From assembly GCF_039596395.1 (NCBI RefSeq), contig NZ_JBCNJT010000002.1, positions 124,001 through 188,000 of the forward strand: a DNA stretch of 64,000 bases. The letters run 5' to 3'. The stretch comes from Fluviicola sp. Its GTDB lineage: Bacteria; Bacteroidota; Bacteroidia; Flavobacteriales_D; Crocinitomicaceae. Positions 26,234-34,860 of this stretch are shown piece after piece (positions within the stretch are counted from its first letter, which is position 1; each line of letters opens with the position of its first letter). The position numbers and the translations under genes were made by a program. The notes under the pieces are model-generated. The model was not told where the DNA came from. It was given only the letters and a program-made list of their open reading frames with translations, and ran no database searches.

Positions 26234-26950
26234 TTAGTTCGCCACGATCGGCAGGAGGTTTACCAACTCCGGGATTTCAGACAATTCGCGAATACGCGGA
26301 ACGTTTCGTTCTTTCTTGTATTTGTGCTCCGGATCAAAGTGAATGGCTGTCCAGCCTGCATTCAACGCACCGATAATATCGGCTTTAAAATCATCTCCGA
26401 TCATGATAGCATGTTCGGTTTTGCAATTGGTGAGACGAAGGGCTTCCTGGAAAATCTCCCGGTGCGGCTTGGTCACACCGATTTCTTCCGAACACAAAAC
26501 GGTATCAAAAAAATGACTGATCCCGCTTCTTTCCAGTTTGATGTGCTGTACTTCCTTGAAGCCATTCGTTATGATATGCAGTGCATAATCCTGCTGCTTC
26601 AGGGTTTCCAGCATTTGAACTGCTCCCGGAAAAAGGGCTGTCTGGTGCGGAGAAAGCGCAATGTACCCGTCGCTCATTTGTTTTGCAAGCACTTCATCGT
26701 GAATTCCATGATGGGCCAGCGCTTTTTTGAACCGGTTATCGCGCAATTCTTCTTTGGTCAGCTTTCCGTTCCCATATTGGTTCCACAGATCTGCATTGAT
26801 CCGGATATAGGTATGGTGAAAATGCAGAAAATGCTCGATCGAATCTCCCAGTTTCAAATCGTCATACAGGTATTGCAGGGCGAAACGCGAATTGGTTTCA
26901 AAATCCCAAAGGGTTCTGTCGAGGTCAAAAAACAGTTGACGAACTTTCAT
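26234..26950 (-). CDS. HAD-family hydrolase, YjjG-type nucleotidase
   Basis: A 238-aa HAD phosphatase with catalytic DLDRT (9-13), a helical cap (type C1), motif II Thr in HIITNGF, Lys in VTKPHREIF and motif IV GDDFKADIIGALNAG. The NGFKEVQ and ERSGI pattern is characteristic of the YjjG/noncanonical pyrimidine nucleotidase subfamily, which removes phosphate from nucleotides such as dUMP and damaged analogues. ATG 26950 overlaps the stop of the preceding membrane-protein gene by 1 bp (TAATG). upp lies two genes upstream, giving a pyrimidine-salvage theme. Confidence 0.88.
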   Translation of the reverse strand: MKVRQLFFDLDRTLWDFETNSRFALQYLYDDLKLGDSIEHFLHFHHTYIRINADLWNQYGNGKLTKEELRDNRFKKALAHHGIHDEVLAKQMSDGYIALSPHQTALFPGAVQMLETLKQQDYALHIITNGFKEVQHIKLERSGISHFFDTVLCSEEIGVTKPHREIFQEALRLTNCKTEHAIMIGDDFKADIIGALNAGWTAIHFDPEHKYKKERNVPRIRELSEIPELVNLLPIVAN

Positions 26951-27420
26951 TAAAATAAGGCTTTTATTCCGTAGGCCAAACCGGTTGTAATGGCGCCGTT
27001 CATGCAAATTCCAACCAAAATAAGCGGGAATGTGCGTTTCTCTTTTCCGTAAAACTTAGCTGTCACAATTGATCCGATCGGAACAGACAGAAAAAGAGGT
27101 GCATAAAAAGCAATTCCATAAATCCCGAAGCGGCGCTTCAGTTTTACGATGAGTTTGTTGAAACGCGTAAATTTCGGTTTGTGTTTCAAAGGAATTCCTT
27201 TCGCAATCGATTCATGCAGCAAAGCTTTGCGTTTCTTGTGTGCACGGATCATGAAAAACTCACTTGAAAAATAGAAAATAAATGCTGCCATTATTGCCCC
27301 GGAAATACAGGAAATATAAGTCTCCAGGAAATTTAGTTTCATAATTGGTCCGCTAAACGGCGCAAACATGAACTTAATCATGGATAAACCAAAAAGCGAG
27401 AAATAGAGGTGCCAGTGCAT
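26950..27420 (-). CDS. Small membrane protein of unknown function
   Basis: A 156-aa protein, no family recognised. Hydrophobic segments at about 2-25, 38-55, 98-118 and 132-153 surround a strongly basic cytoplasmic-type loop (about 58-93: IRAHKKRK, KHKPKFTRFNK, KLKRRFG). It lies between upp (10 bp upstream) and the YjjG-like gene (1-bp overlap), so it is the middle gene of a three-gene operon. Transport or a membrane scaffold is possible, but the sequence does not say. Confidence 0.7.
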   Translation of the reverse strand: MHWHLYFSLFGLSMIKFMFAPFSGPIMKLNFLETYISCISGAIMAAFIFYFSSEFFMIRAHKKRKALLHESIAKGIPLKHKPKFTRFNKLIVKLKRRFGIYGIAFYAPLFLSVPIGSIVTAKFYGKEKRTFPLILVGICMNGAITTGLAYGIKALF

Positions 27421-27430
27421 AATTATCTTC

Positions 27431-28078
27431 TTAACATTTTACTCCGTAAGCCAAATCTCCGGCATCACCCAATCCCGGAACGATGTATGACTGAGCGGTC
27501 AATTCCTTATCAATAGCACCCACCCAAATACTGATTGTATCCGGAAGGTGTTTTTTCACAAATTCAATAGCTTCCGGTGCTGCAATAGCCGACACAATAT
27601 GCACTTTCGCAGGTTTTCCCTGTTTGAGTAATGCCTTATAAACCATTACCATCGAACTTCCGGTTGCCAGCATCGGATCGGAAATAATCAGTGTTTTCCC
27701 GTCAATGGACGGTGAAGCCAGGTATTCCACATGAATATCAAAATCTTCTGCAGTCGTGTGCTTCCTGTAAGCAGATACAAAGGCACTTTCCGCGCGGTCA
27801 AAATAATTCAGCAATCCCTGGTGCATCGGTAAGCCTGCACGTAAGATTGTTGCCAAAACCGGCTGTTGTTTCAAGGTTTCCACTTCCGCTTCACCCAACG
27901 GCGTTGTTACCATTTCTGTCTGGTAATCCATGTGCTTACTCAATTCATAAGCCAATACTTCGGCAACACGTTCCAAATTACGTCTGAAACGCATCGGATC
28001 TGTTTGGATCGTACAATCTCTAAGCTCTCCAAGAAAAGTGTTGAAGATGGATGTTGACTGACCTAAATTGTAAACCAT
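27431..28078 (-). CDS. upp: Uracil phosphoribosyltransferase
   Basis: A 215-aa PRTase making UMP from uracil and PRPP. The PRPP loop is LIISDPMLATGSSMVMV (about 130-146), the uracil-binding region lies at the C-terminus (SYIVPGLGDAGDLAYG), and ILRAGLPM (about 80-87) is conserved. Normal length. It heads an operon with a membrane protein and a YjjG-like nucleotidase, consistent with pyrimidine salvage. Confidence 0.95.
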   Translation of the reverse strand: MVYNLGQSTSIFNTFLGELRDCTIQTDPMRFRRNLERVAEVLAYELSKHMDYQTEMVTTPLGEAEVETLKQQPVLATILRAGLPMHQGLLNYFDRAESAFVSAYRKHTTAEDFDIHVEYLASPSIDGKTLIISDPMLATGSSMVMVYKALLKQGKPAKVHIVSAIAAPEAIEFVKKHLPDTISIWVGAIDKELTAQSYIVPGLGDAGDLAYGVKC

Positions 28079-28231
28079 AGTATTGAAAATTGGAGGTAAA
28101 TGTTGTGCTTTCTAACCGGGCGTTCTGCCTATTCGCAAAATAAAGGAATAAAAGCAAACAAAGGAAATAAAAATGCGTTTTGTTAGTGAATTTTAGCAGT
28201 TAAAAATAAGTCAAATCCCAATCCTTAGATG

Positions 28232-28239
28232 TAATTTTG
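28232..28239 (+). promoter_or_regulatory. -7 promoter element of the ABC gene, nearly leaderless
   Basis: TAATTTTG matches TAnnTTTG and ends 4 bp before ATG 28244. Confidence 0.5.
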
Positions 28240-28243
28240 TAAC

Positions 28244-30010
28244 ATGGCCAAACAGAGCAAAATTGATTTTCGAATCTTCAGACGTTTATTGAAATTTGCA
28301 AAACCTTACAGAGGGCTTTTAATTTTGGCATTTATCTGCACGGTTTCTCTCTCGGTTCTAGGGCCGCTTCGCCCGATGATCATCGGGGATATGGTGCAAA
28401 AATATGTGGTCGACGAAACAACCCGGAATGCGGATTCGTTCTTAAAATGGACCCTGATTGTAGCCGGAATTTTACTTTTAGAAGCACTGCTTCAATTCTT
28501 AACGGCTTACTTCTCGAATTTGATGGCGCAATCTGTCATCCGTGATATCCGTATCAAGGTATTCAATCACTTGTCTACTTTCCGGATGCAGTTCTTCGAC
28601 CGTTCACCTGTCGGCGGATTGGTAACGCGCGTTGTTTCGGATATTGAAGCAATTTCGGAGGTTTTCTCTTCCGGGCTGATCGATATTTTAGGAGACTTAT
28701 TGATGCTGGTTGTTGTTTTGGCGTTGATGTTCTTTACCAACTGGCAGCTTTCGCTATTGGTACTTATTCCCATTCCGATCCTCATTTTTGCTACACGCGT
28801 ATTTGCCAAAGCCATGCGTAAAAGTTTCCAGCAGGAAGGAACAGCTGTTCACCGGTTGAACTCGTTTGTACAGGAACGTTTGACAGGAATGAACATCGTA
28901 CAGATTTTCGGCCGCGAAAAAATGGAATATGCAGCTTTCCAGGAAGTAAATAAAACGCACCGGCAAGCTCACGTAAATGCAGTTTGGGCATTCTCAATTT
29001 TCTTCCCGGTCGTGGAATTTTTGAGTTCGCTTTCCATGGCTTTGCTGATCGTTTGGTGCGCATTTTACATGACCGGTAACGCGATTGGGGACAAGCAATT
29101 ATTCGGGACCGTTTTCAGCTTTACGCTTTGGGTTCAGATGTTGTTCCGCCCGATACGCATGCTTGCGGATAAATTCAACATTCTGCAGCGCGGAATTGTG
29201 CGTGCCGATAAGGTCTTTGAATTGTTGGATACCAACGAGCACGTTCAGGAATCCGGAACAGTTACCCAACTGGATTTTGAACAGCCACTGAAATTCGAGC
29301 ATGTTTATTTTGCTTACAAGGAAGAAGATTGGGTGTTGAAAGATATCAATCTGACCATTCAGCCGAAAGAAACCATTGCTTTTGTCGGGGCTACCGGAGC
29401 GGGTAAAACATCTATCGTCAATCTGCTGAGCCGCTTTTACGAGTACCAGAAAGGAAGTATTCACATCGGTGAAGTTGAATTGCGTGAAATCCAAATGGAC
29501 ACTTTGCGTAAGAATATTGCCATTGTATTGCAGGATGTTTTCCTGTTTTCGGATACGATTCACAACAACATTACTCTAGGGAATGACGCTATTTCACGTG
29601 AAGAAGTCATTGCTGCGGCAAAAGCTGTGGGCGCCGACAGTTTCATTGAGAAATTACCGAACGGGTACGATTACCAGGTCGGAGAACGCGGAGGAGTGCT
29701 TTCCGTAGGACAACGGCAATTGCTCGCTTTTATTCGTGCTTACGTGTACAATCCGCATATTCTGATCCTGGATGAAGCGACTTCAAGTGTCGATAATGAA
29801 TCGGAATTATTGATTCAGCAAGCGACCGAACAACTCACGAAAGGGCGAACTTCTATCGTTATCGCACACCGATTATCTACCATACAGGCAGCAGACAAAA
29901 TCATTGTCCTGGACAAAGGTGAAATCCAGGAAATGGGATCTCACGAAGAATTATTACGCAAAGATGGAATGTACAAAAAGCTGCACTCCATGCAATTTAC
30001 AAAGAAATGA
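28244..30010 (+). CDS. ABC exporter half-transporter (MsbA/multidrug type)
   Basis: A 588-aa fused permease-ATPase. Six TM helices span about 20-310 (type IV exporter fold). The ATPase has Walker A GATGAGKT (about 382-389), the Q loop VLQDVFLF, signature LSVGQRQ (Val in place of the usual Gly in LSGGQ), Walker B ILILDEATS and the H-loop His in AHRLS. MsbA-like members flip lipids or export drugs or peptides as homodimers. The stop overlaps the next start by 4 bp (ATGA), tying it to a substrate-binding-fold protein, which is odd because exporters do not use such proteins. Confidence 0.92.
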   Translation: MAKQSKIDFRIFRRLLKFAKPYRGLLILAFICTVSLSVLGPLRPMIIGDMVQKYVVDETTRNADSFLKWTLIVAGILLLEALLQFLTAYFSNLMAQSVIRDIRIKVFNHLSTFRMQFFDRSPVGGLVTRVVSDIEAISEVFSSGLIDILGDLLMLVVVLALMFFTNWQLSLLVLIPIPILIFATRVFAKAMRKSFQQEGTAVHRLNSFVQERLTGMNIVQIFGREKMEYAAFQEVNKTHRQAHVNAVWAFSIFFPVVEFLSSLSMALLIVWCAFYMTGNAIGDKQLFGTVFSFTLWVQMLFRPIRMLADKFNILQRGIVRADKVFELLDTNEHVQESGTVTQLDFEQPLKFEHVYFAYKEEDWVLKDINLTIQPKETIAFVGATGAGKTSIVNLLSRFYEYQKGSIHIGEVELREIQMDTLRKNIAIVLQDVFLFSDTIHNNITLGNDAISREEVIAAAKAVGADSFIEKLPNGYDYQVGERGGVLSVGQRQLLAFIRAYVYNPHILILDEATSSVDNESELLIQQATEQLTKGRTSIVIAHRLSTIQAADKIIVLDKGEIQEMGSHEELLRKDGMYKKLHSMQFTKK

Positions 30011-30873
30011 CAAACGAATTAGGCTTAAAGATCGGCGGTGTTCCTGAACATTTTAATTTACCCTGGAGATTGGCAATCGAAGAAGGAAAGTTCCAGGAAA
30101 TCGGGTTAAATCTTCATTGGTCTGACATGAGCGGCGGGACCGGCCAAATGATCCGCGGACTGGAAACAGGTTCAATCGATATTGCCGTGCTTTTGACAGA
30201 AGGGATTACCAAGTCTATTCTTCAAGGATTAGATGCCAAAATACTGGAAGTTTATGTGGTTTCTCCGCTAAGTTGGGGAATTCACGTACCGCACAAAGGT
30301 GCGATCAAAAAACCGGAAGATGTGGAAGACCAAACTTTCGCCATTTCGCGTTATGGATCAGGCTCGCATTTGATGGCATACGTCATGGCTGATCAGCACA
30401 ACTGGAACCTGGACAACCTGAAATTCAATGTGATCGGCGACGTTTATGGTGGATTGTGGGCATTGGAAAATAACGAAGCACAGGCATTCCTTTGGGAAAA
30501 GTATACGACCTTTCCTTTCGTAGAACAGGGAAAATGTGACTATGTGGGCGATGTGGTAACTCCATGGCCTTGTTTCGTGATTGCAGCGCGAAAAGAAATT
30601 GCGGAAAAGTACCCGGAAATGTTAGCCGGCATGTGTGCGGTTGTCAATCAAAAAGCACAGGAGGTGAAAGAGAACCCGGATTCAGCAAACATGATTTCGT
30701 GGCGTTACAACCTTCCGTTGGAACAGGTTCAAAAATGGCTGTCAGAAACAGATTGGAATTACGAAGGAACTGATTACCCGCTTGCTTTCGAGAAGACCAC
30801 CCATTACCTCAAAAAATTGAATTTGCTTTCCGAGGAAGAAGCGGAAGGCTGGGAAGAGAAATTGTTTGTATAG
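30007..30873 (+). CDS. Cytosolic NMT1/Ca3427-like substrate-binding-fold protein
   Basis: A 288-aa protein resembling the NMT1/THI5/SsuA periplasmic-binding fold (GVPEHFNLPWRLAIEEGKF, GLETGSIDIAVLLTEGI, the hinge region AISRYGSGSHLMAYV, WALENNEAQAFLWEKYTT). It starts MTNELGLKIGG with no signal peptide or lipobox, so it should be cytoplasmic. The closest described relatives I recall are Ca3427-type proteins, linked to pyrimidine or small-molecule metabolism; the ligand is unknown. Translationally coupled to the ABC exporter by a 4-bp overlap. Confidence 0.75.
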   Translation: MTNELGLKIGGVPEHFNLPWRLAIEEGKFQEIGLNLHWSDMSGGTGQMIRGLETGSIDIAVLLTEGITKSILQGLDAKILEVYVVSPLSWGIHVPHKGAIKKPEDVEDQTFAISRYGSGSHLMAYVMADQHNWNLDNLKFNVIGDVYGGLWALENNEAQAFLWEKYTTFPFVEQGKCDYVGDVVTPWPCFVIAARKEIAEKYPEMLAGMCAVVNQKAQEVKENPDSANMISWRYNLPLEQVQKWLSETDWNYEGTDYPLAFEKTTHYLKKLNLLSEEEAEGWEEKLFV

Positions 30874-30882
30874 GAAGATCAA

Positions 30883-30959
30883 TGAGTTCAAAATGAGTTC
30901 AAAATGAGTTCAAAATGAGTTCAAAATGAGTTCAAAATGAGTTCAAAATGAGTTCAAAA
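30883..30959. repeat. Seven perfect 11-bp tandem repeats
   Basis: TGAGTTCAAAA is repeated seven times without a mismatch, beginning 10 bp after the preceding stop. It is followed by TTTTTAAACC and TTTTGAACC words. Another member of the GTTCAAA spacer family, in a convergent gap. Confidence 0.9.
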
Positions 30960-30998
30960 TTGGAACTTTTTAAACCTTTTGAACCATTAAACTTTCCA

Positions 30999-31274
30999 TC
31001 ACCATCCATTCGATTGGCGTTTCGCTCTTTTCTGGCGTTTTGCGTTTCGTTTCACGCTTTTCTTCGCTGACTTGGATTGTTTCGCCCAGAATGCTTTCTT
31101 AGCTAATTTGGCTTCTTTTTTCGCTGCTTTAGCTTCTTTTTTTCTGCGTTTGGCAATTGTTTTCTCTGCTTTGGCCACAGATCCGTCCTGACTGTATGAT
31201 GAAGTAACAGATCCCGCACCAAAAATAAACAGTCCGCACAATACAAAGAGTTGTAAAAACGTTCTTAACTTCAT
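30999..31274 (-). CDS. Small exported Lys/Ala/Arg-rich protein
   Basis: A 91-aa protein with an N-terminal signal segment (residues 1-29, FLQLFVLCGLFIFGAGSV then SSYSQD). The rest is very basic: a heptad-like KK.AK. pattern from about 33 to 89 (KRRKKEAKAAKKEAKLAKKA, then KSAKKSVKRNAKRQKRAKR), probably helical. I do not recognise a family. It may bind anionic polymers (LPS, DNA, teichoic-like or capsule) in the envelope. It is divergent from the Rieske-like lipoprotein gene, 25 bp apart. Confidence 0.7.
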   Translation of the reverse strand: MKLRTFLQLFVLCGLFIFGAGSVTSSYSQDGSVAKAEKTIAKRRKKEAKAAKKEAKLAKKAFWAKQSKSAKKSVKRNAKRQKRAKRQSNGW

Positions 31275-31299
31275 AATTTTGTCATTCCAATAAGGTAAA

Positions 31300-31722
31300 G
31301 TGAAAATACGAATCTTTTTATTGATTTTGCTCTTAGCGGGTGTTTCTTGTAAAAAAAACAGGACTCACCCTATTCCAAGTATTGCATTTGATTTCCAGAT
31401 CGATCTCACATTACCCACTTACCAGGAATTGAACAGTGTTGGCGGCTGGGCCTACGTAAACGGCGGAATCAAAGGAATTGTCGTTTACCGGCAATCCACA
31501 GATGTTTTTGTTGCGTGGGAACGCATGTCTCCGGAAGATCCCGATAATGTTTGCGCTACTCCTTTAACGACAGACAGCACCAATTTCCTTCAATTAAACG
31601 ATGCTTGTTCCGGCGCCAAATTCTCTATGTACGACGGCTCTCCAATCTCGGGCTCCGAGTGGGGATTGCGCAAATATCAGACGGAATGGAACGGCAGTAA
31701 CTTGCTGAGGATTTATAATTAG
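31300..31722 (+). CDS. Small lipoprotein, degenerate Rieske-like fold
   Basis: A 140-aa lipoprotein starting at GTG 31300, with lipobox GVSC (Cys about 17). The body (GGIKGIVVYRQSTDVFVAWERMSP ... CSGAKFSMYDGSPISGSEWGLRKYQTEWNGSNLLRIYN) follows the beta-strand pattern of a Rieske [2Fe-2S] domain. However, the canonical CxH...CxxH ligand motif is absent: only single Cys residues at the matching places (about C89 and C107) remain. It is therefore unlikely to hold a Rieske cluster. Function unknown. Confidence 0.65.
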   Translation: MKIRIFLLILLLAGVSCKKNRTHPIPSIAFDFQIDLTLPTYQELNSVGGWAYVNGGIKGIVVYRQSTDVFVAWERMSPEDPDNVCATPLTTDSTNFLQLNDACSGAKFSMYDGSPISGSEWGLRKYQTEWNGSNLLRIYN

Positions 31723-31821
31723 TGGAACAGTTCAATAGTTCCAAAATGAAAACTAGTATTATTGATAAGTACTATTGATCTTCATTTTTTTTGAACTCTT
31801 TTGAACTCTTTGAACTTTCAT
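31723..31821. repeat. GTTCAA/TTTGAACTC repeat invading a coding end
   Basis: After the lipoprotein stop come GTTCAATAGTTC and then TTTTTGAACTCTTTTGAACTC and TTTGAAC words. The latter lie inside the last codons of the minus-strand glycosyltransferase. Confidence 0.6.
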
Positions 31822-33313
31822 TTGCTTCTGTTTTCCAGATTTCTACGTACGAATTTGAGTTCCGCGGGTTGATTCCATGTAAAAATTTATCCACAAATCC
31901 GGGCTCTATCTGAGCTTCCAGGTGCATTTTCGGATAGAATACTTTGAAAGTATCGATGCGCTGATCCAGGTTTTTCTGTCCGAAGAAGAAAATATAATCC
32001 TGTGGCTCCACTGTATAGAAACTCGCCGGATTAATCGTATCCGTACTCCAGCGTTCCAACACTTTGTACTGCCACTTCCCGGAATAGAAAAATGGCATCA
32101 TTTCGGGGTTTGTTTCTCCTGTCGCCTCGATTAAAATATGCTCGTCTCCATGCGTTTTTCCGTACAATGCATACATCGTATTCACACGTGATTTTTTGGA
32201 AGGCATTACCGTTACAATACAAAATAACGGGATGTTCAGGATCCAGAATGCGATCCAGGAAACCTTCCAGAATCCATTCCAGAATTTACGTGTTCTCAGC
32301 TGTTCAATACCCAGGAAAACCAGCACAATTACCAACGGGAAAATCGTTAGGATAAAACGCTCCTGCCTGTTCGGGAAGATCGTATGGAACAACAGGAAAA
32401 CGAAAGTCGGAATGAATAAAACCAGGTATTTTCTCGCAGATTTGAAATAGGCGATCAAAGCCAGAATTCCAAGCGGAAAAAGCAAAAATCCGAATAAGAC
32501 GTAGAAATACATGAAGTAATTCGCGTTTTTCATGTAGCGCGTTCCTTCATTCATGTTATAGACCACATATCCTTTGAACTCCGCAAACGGATAGCCCCAG
32601 ATGAAATAATCGACAACACCCTGGGTAAGCACAAACATAACGAGTGAACCGGCTGTCATCAGGAACAGTTTCCGCCATTCCAGTCTGATGATGTAGTAAA
32701 TCCCCAAACCGACTGCATAAATGGCAATCTGGTAGCGAAACGAAATCGCAACACCAATTAACAAACCTGCGTAAAACAACGCCCATTTACGGTTTTCCTG
32801 CAGTGTCAGCCAAACCGCCCACATCAGGAAAGGAATGCTGACTACTTCCACCAAGTTCCTAACCGACAAGAACGGCATTGCCCACAAAAGAGCCAATACC
32901 CAACCTACATAACTTGCTGTTTTCTTGTTGGAGAGTTTTTCCGTGATTAAATAGCCAAAGCGGATAACAAGCAAGGAGAACACCGCATGAACAAGCCTAT
33001 TTAGCAACATCAGCGTTTTCGGATCTGCAATCCCGATGGATTTTAAACCTGAGAAAAAGAGGTAATTCAGCCCGACATATGTGAAACTATGGCCTTCCGG
33101 CGCTGACCCCGCCGGTTTATTCCATGGAAGCCATGCGTTGTAGTCAAAACCATCTGCCCAGGAACCGGCCGCTTCGATCACCAGGAAATGATCGTCGTGC
33201 ATACTGTAACCTTCTGCAAAAATTGCGGCTATCAATCGAACGATCAATCCAACGAATAAAATGGTTTTAAGCGCTGTCCAATCTATGGTCTTAATTCTTT
33301 CAGAAAGTTGCAT
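31772..33313 (-). CDS. GT-C fold mannosyltransferase-like membrane protein
   Basis: A 513-aa multi-pass membrane protein of the GT22/Alg9-PIG-B type. Acidic residues in the first periplasmic loop (EGYSMHDDHF, about 34-43) sit where the GT-C catalytic Asp/Glu is expected; about ten TM helices follow, with NRQERFILTIFPLV resembling the conserved late loop. It would use a polyprenyl-phosphate sugar donor for glycan assembly. The last 14 or so residues (ESSKSSKEFKKNEDQ) are encoded by the GTTCAA-type repeat, suggesting a recent change of the C-terminus. Confidence 0.8.
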   Translation of the reverse strand: MQLSERIKTIDWTALKTILFVGLIVRLIAAIFAEGYSMHDDHFLVIEAAGSWADGFDYNAWLPWNKPAGSAPEGHSFTYVGLNYLFFSGLKSIGIADPKTLMLLNRLVHAVFSLLVIRFGYLITEKLSNKKTASYVGWVLALLWAMPFLSVRNLVEVVSIPFLMWAVWLTLQENRKWALFYAGLLIGVAISFRYQIAIYAVGLGIYYIIRLEWRKLFLMTAGSLVMFVLTQGVVDYFIWGYPFAEFKGYVVYNMNEGTRYMKNANYFMYFYVLFGFLLFPLGILALIAYFKSARKYLVLFIPTFVFLLFHTIFPNRQERFILTIFPLVIVLVFLGIEQLRTRKFWNGFWKVSWIAFWILNIPLFCIVTVMPSKKSRVNTMYALYGKTHGDEHILIEATGETNPEMMPFFYSGKWQYKVLERWSTDTINPASFYTVEPQDYIFFFGQKNLDQRIDTFKVFYPKMHLEAQIEPGFVDKFLHGINPRNSNSYVEIWKTEANESSKSSKEFKKNEDQ

Positions 33314-33374
33314 GAAACAAAATTAGTGAATCTGGTAAATTATGCAATTAAGTTAGGGTTACTTCTTCGTGTAG

Positions 33375-33423
33375 CGTGCGTGCGCGGGCGCATACGCACG
33401 TTCAAGGGGATTAATCCCCTTGA
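33375..33423. repeat. Adjacent hairpin and 22-bp perfect palindrome
   Basis: CGTGCGT (33375-33381) pairs with ACGCACG (33394-33400), followed directly by a perfect 22-bp palindrome at 33402-33423 whose half is TCAAGGGGATT. It lies in the spacer between the glycosyltransferase start and the ahcY terminator. The GC-rich, CG-repeating composition differs from the surrounding AT-rich spacer. Confidence 0.8.
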
Positions 33424-33436
33424 CCACGAGTGCGGA

Positions 33437-33471
33437 ATAAAAAAAGGAACCCCTTTCGAGATTCCTTTCTT
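33437..33471 (-). terminator. Intrinsic terminator of ahcY
   Basis: On the minus strand AAAGGAATC...GTTCCTTTTTTT forms a hairpin with a long T tract, 18 bp after the ahcY stop. Confidence 0.75.
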
Positions 33472-33488
33472 CTATTTTTTACTATTTC

Positions 33489-34802
33489 CTAGTATCTGTA
33501 AGCGTCTGATTTAAACGGACCTTCTACGGTTACTCCGATATAATCTGCCTGATCCTGTGTCAATGTTTCCAATTCCACACCAATCTTAGCCAAATGCAAA
33601 CGAGCCACTTTCTCATCCAAATGTTTCGGCAACACGTATACATCGTTCTCATAGTTTGCAGAATTTTCCCACAATTCCAATTGAGCCAATGTTTGGTTGG
33701 TAAATGAGTTAGACATTACGAAAGAAGGGTGACCTGTTGCACAACCAAGGTTTACCAAACGACCTTCAGCCAAAATGATGATATCGTTTCCTTTTACGTT
33801 GTAAATATCAACCTGCGGCTTCACAGTAGATTTTGTAGCACCGTAGTTTGCATTCAACCAAGCCATATCGATTTCGTTATCGAAGTGACCGATGTTACAA
33901 ACGATCGTTTTATCTTTCATTTTCTCGAAATGACGACCCATTACGATGTCTTTGTTCCCTGTAGTTGTAACAACGATATCTACATTGTGAACCACAGTAT
34001 CCAATTTTTTAACCTCGAATCCGTCCATTGCAGCCTGCAACGCACAAATCGGGTCGATTTCTGTAACGATTACACGAGCTCCTGCACCACGCAAAGAAGC
34101 TGCTGAACCTTTACCAACGTCTCCGTAACCACAAACAACAGCTACTTTACCAGCCATCATTACGTCAGTTGCGCGACGAATAGAATCTACCAAAGACTCT
34201 TTACATCCGTATTTGTTATCGAATTTGGATTTGGTAACTGAATCGTTAACGTTGATTGCAGGCATTACCAATGTTCCGTTTTTCTTACGCTCGTACAAAC
34301 GGTGAACTCCTGTTGTAGTTTCTTCCGACAATCCGCGGATATCAGCAGTCAATTCAGGGAAACGGTCAAAAACCATATTCGTCAAATCACCTCCGTCATC
34401 CAAAATCATGTTCAATGGTTTTCCACCTTCGAATGCGAACAAAGTTTGCTCAATACACCAGTCAAACTCCTCTTCGTTCATTCCTTTCCAAGCGTAAACA
34501 GGAATTCCTGCAGCAGCAATTGCAGCAGCGGCGTGATCTTGTGTTGAGAAGATGTTACAAGAAGACCAGGTAACTTCAGCTCCCAATTCAACCAATGTTT
34601 CAATTAAAACAGCAGTTTGAATAGTCATGTGTAAACATCCTGCGATACGTGCACCTTTCAAAGGTTTCTTAGCACCGTATTCAGCGCGTAAAGACATTAA
34701 CCCGGGCATTTCAGCTTCAGCCAAAACGATCTCTTTACGACCCCACTCAGCAAGTGAAATGTCTTTTACTTTGTAAGCTAATTTTTCAGTTGTATTGCTC
34801 AT
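33489..34802 (-). CDS. ahcY: Adenosylhomocysteinase
   Basis: A 437-aa SAH hydrolase that splits S-adenosylhomocysteine to adenosine and homocysteine, relieving product inhibition of methyltransferases. The substrate region [13 protein letters not shown], the NAD-binding motif [20 protein letters not shown] and the C-terminal Lys/Tyr end KSDAYRY (from the partner subunit) are all present. A TATCTTTG box lies 30 bp upstream. The neighbouring gene across the spacer is a SAM methyltransferase on the same strand. Confidence 0.97.
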   Translation of the reverse strand: MSNTTEKLAYKVKDISLAEWGRKEIVLAEAEMPGLMSLRAEYGAKKPLKGARIAGCLHMTIQTAVLIETLVELGAEVTWSSCNIFSTQDHAAAAIAAAGIPVYAWKGMNEEEFDWCIEQTLFAFEGGKPLNMILDDGGDLTNMVFDRFPELTADIRGLSEETTTGVHRLYERKKNGTLVMPAINVNDSVTKSKFDNKYGCKESLVDSIRRATDVMMAGKVAVVCGYGDVGKGSAASLRGAGARVIVTEIDPICALQAAMDGFEVKKLDTVVHNVDIVVTTTGNKDIVMGRHFEKMKDKTIVCNIGHFDNEIDMAWLNANYGATKSTVKPQVDIYNVKGNDIIILAEGRLVNLGCATGHPSFVMSNSFTNQTLAQLELWENSANYENDVYVLPKHLDEKVARLHLAKIGVELETLTQDQADYIGVTVEGPFKSDAYRY

Positions 34803-34832
34803 AAATGATTGTTTGCTCTTATTTTAAGACTG

Positions 34833-34840
34833 CAAAGATA
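34833..34840 (-). promoter_or_regulatory. -7 promoter element of ahcY
   Basis: caaagata reads TATCTTTG on the minus strand, 30 bp before ATG 34802. Confidence 0.5.
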
Positions 34841-34860
34841 TGATATAGGTTTGTCATTTA

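Noticed and set aside
30883-30959. CRISPR array
   Set aside because: The units are 11 bp, directly adjoining and without spacers, and no cas gene is present.
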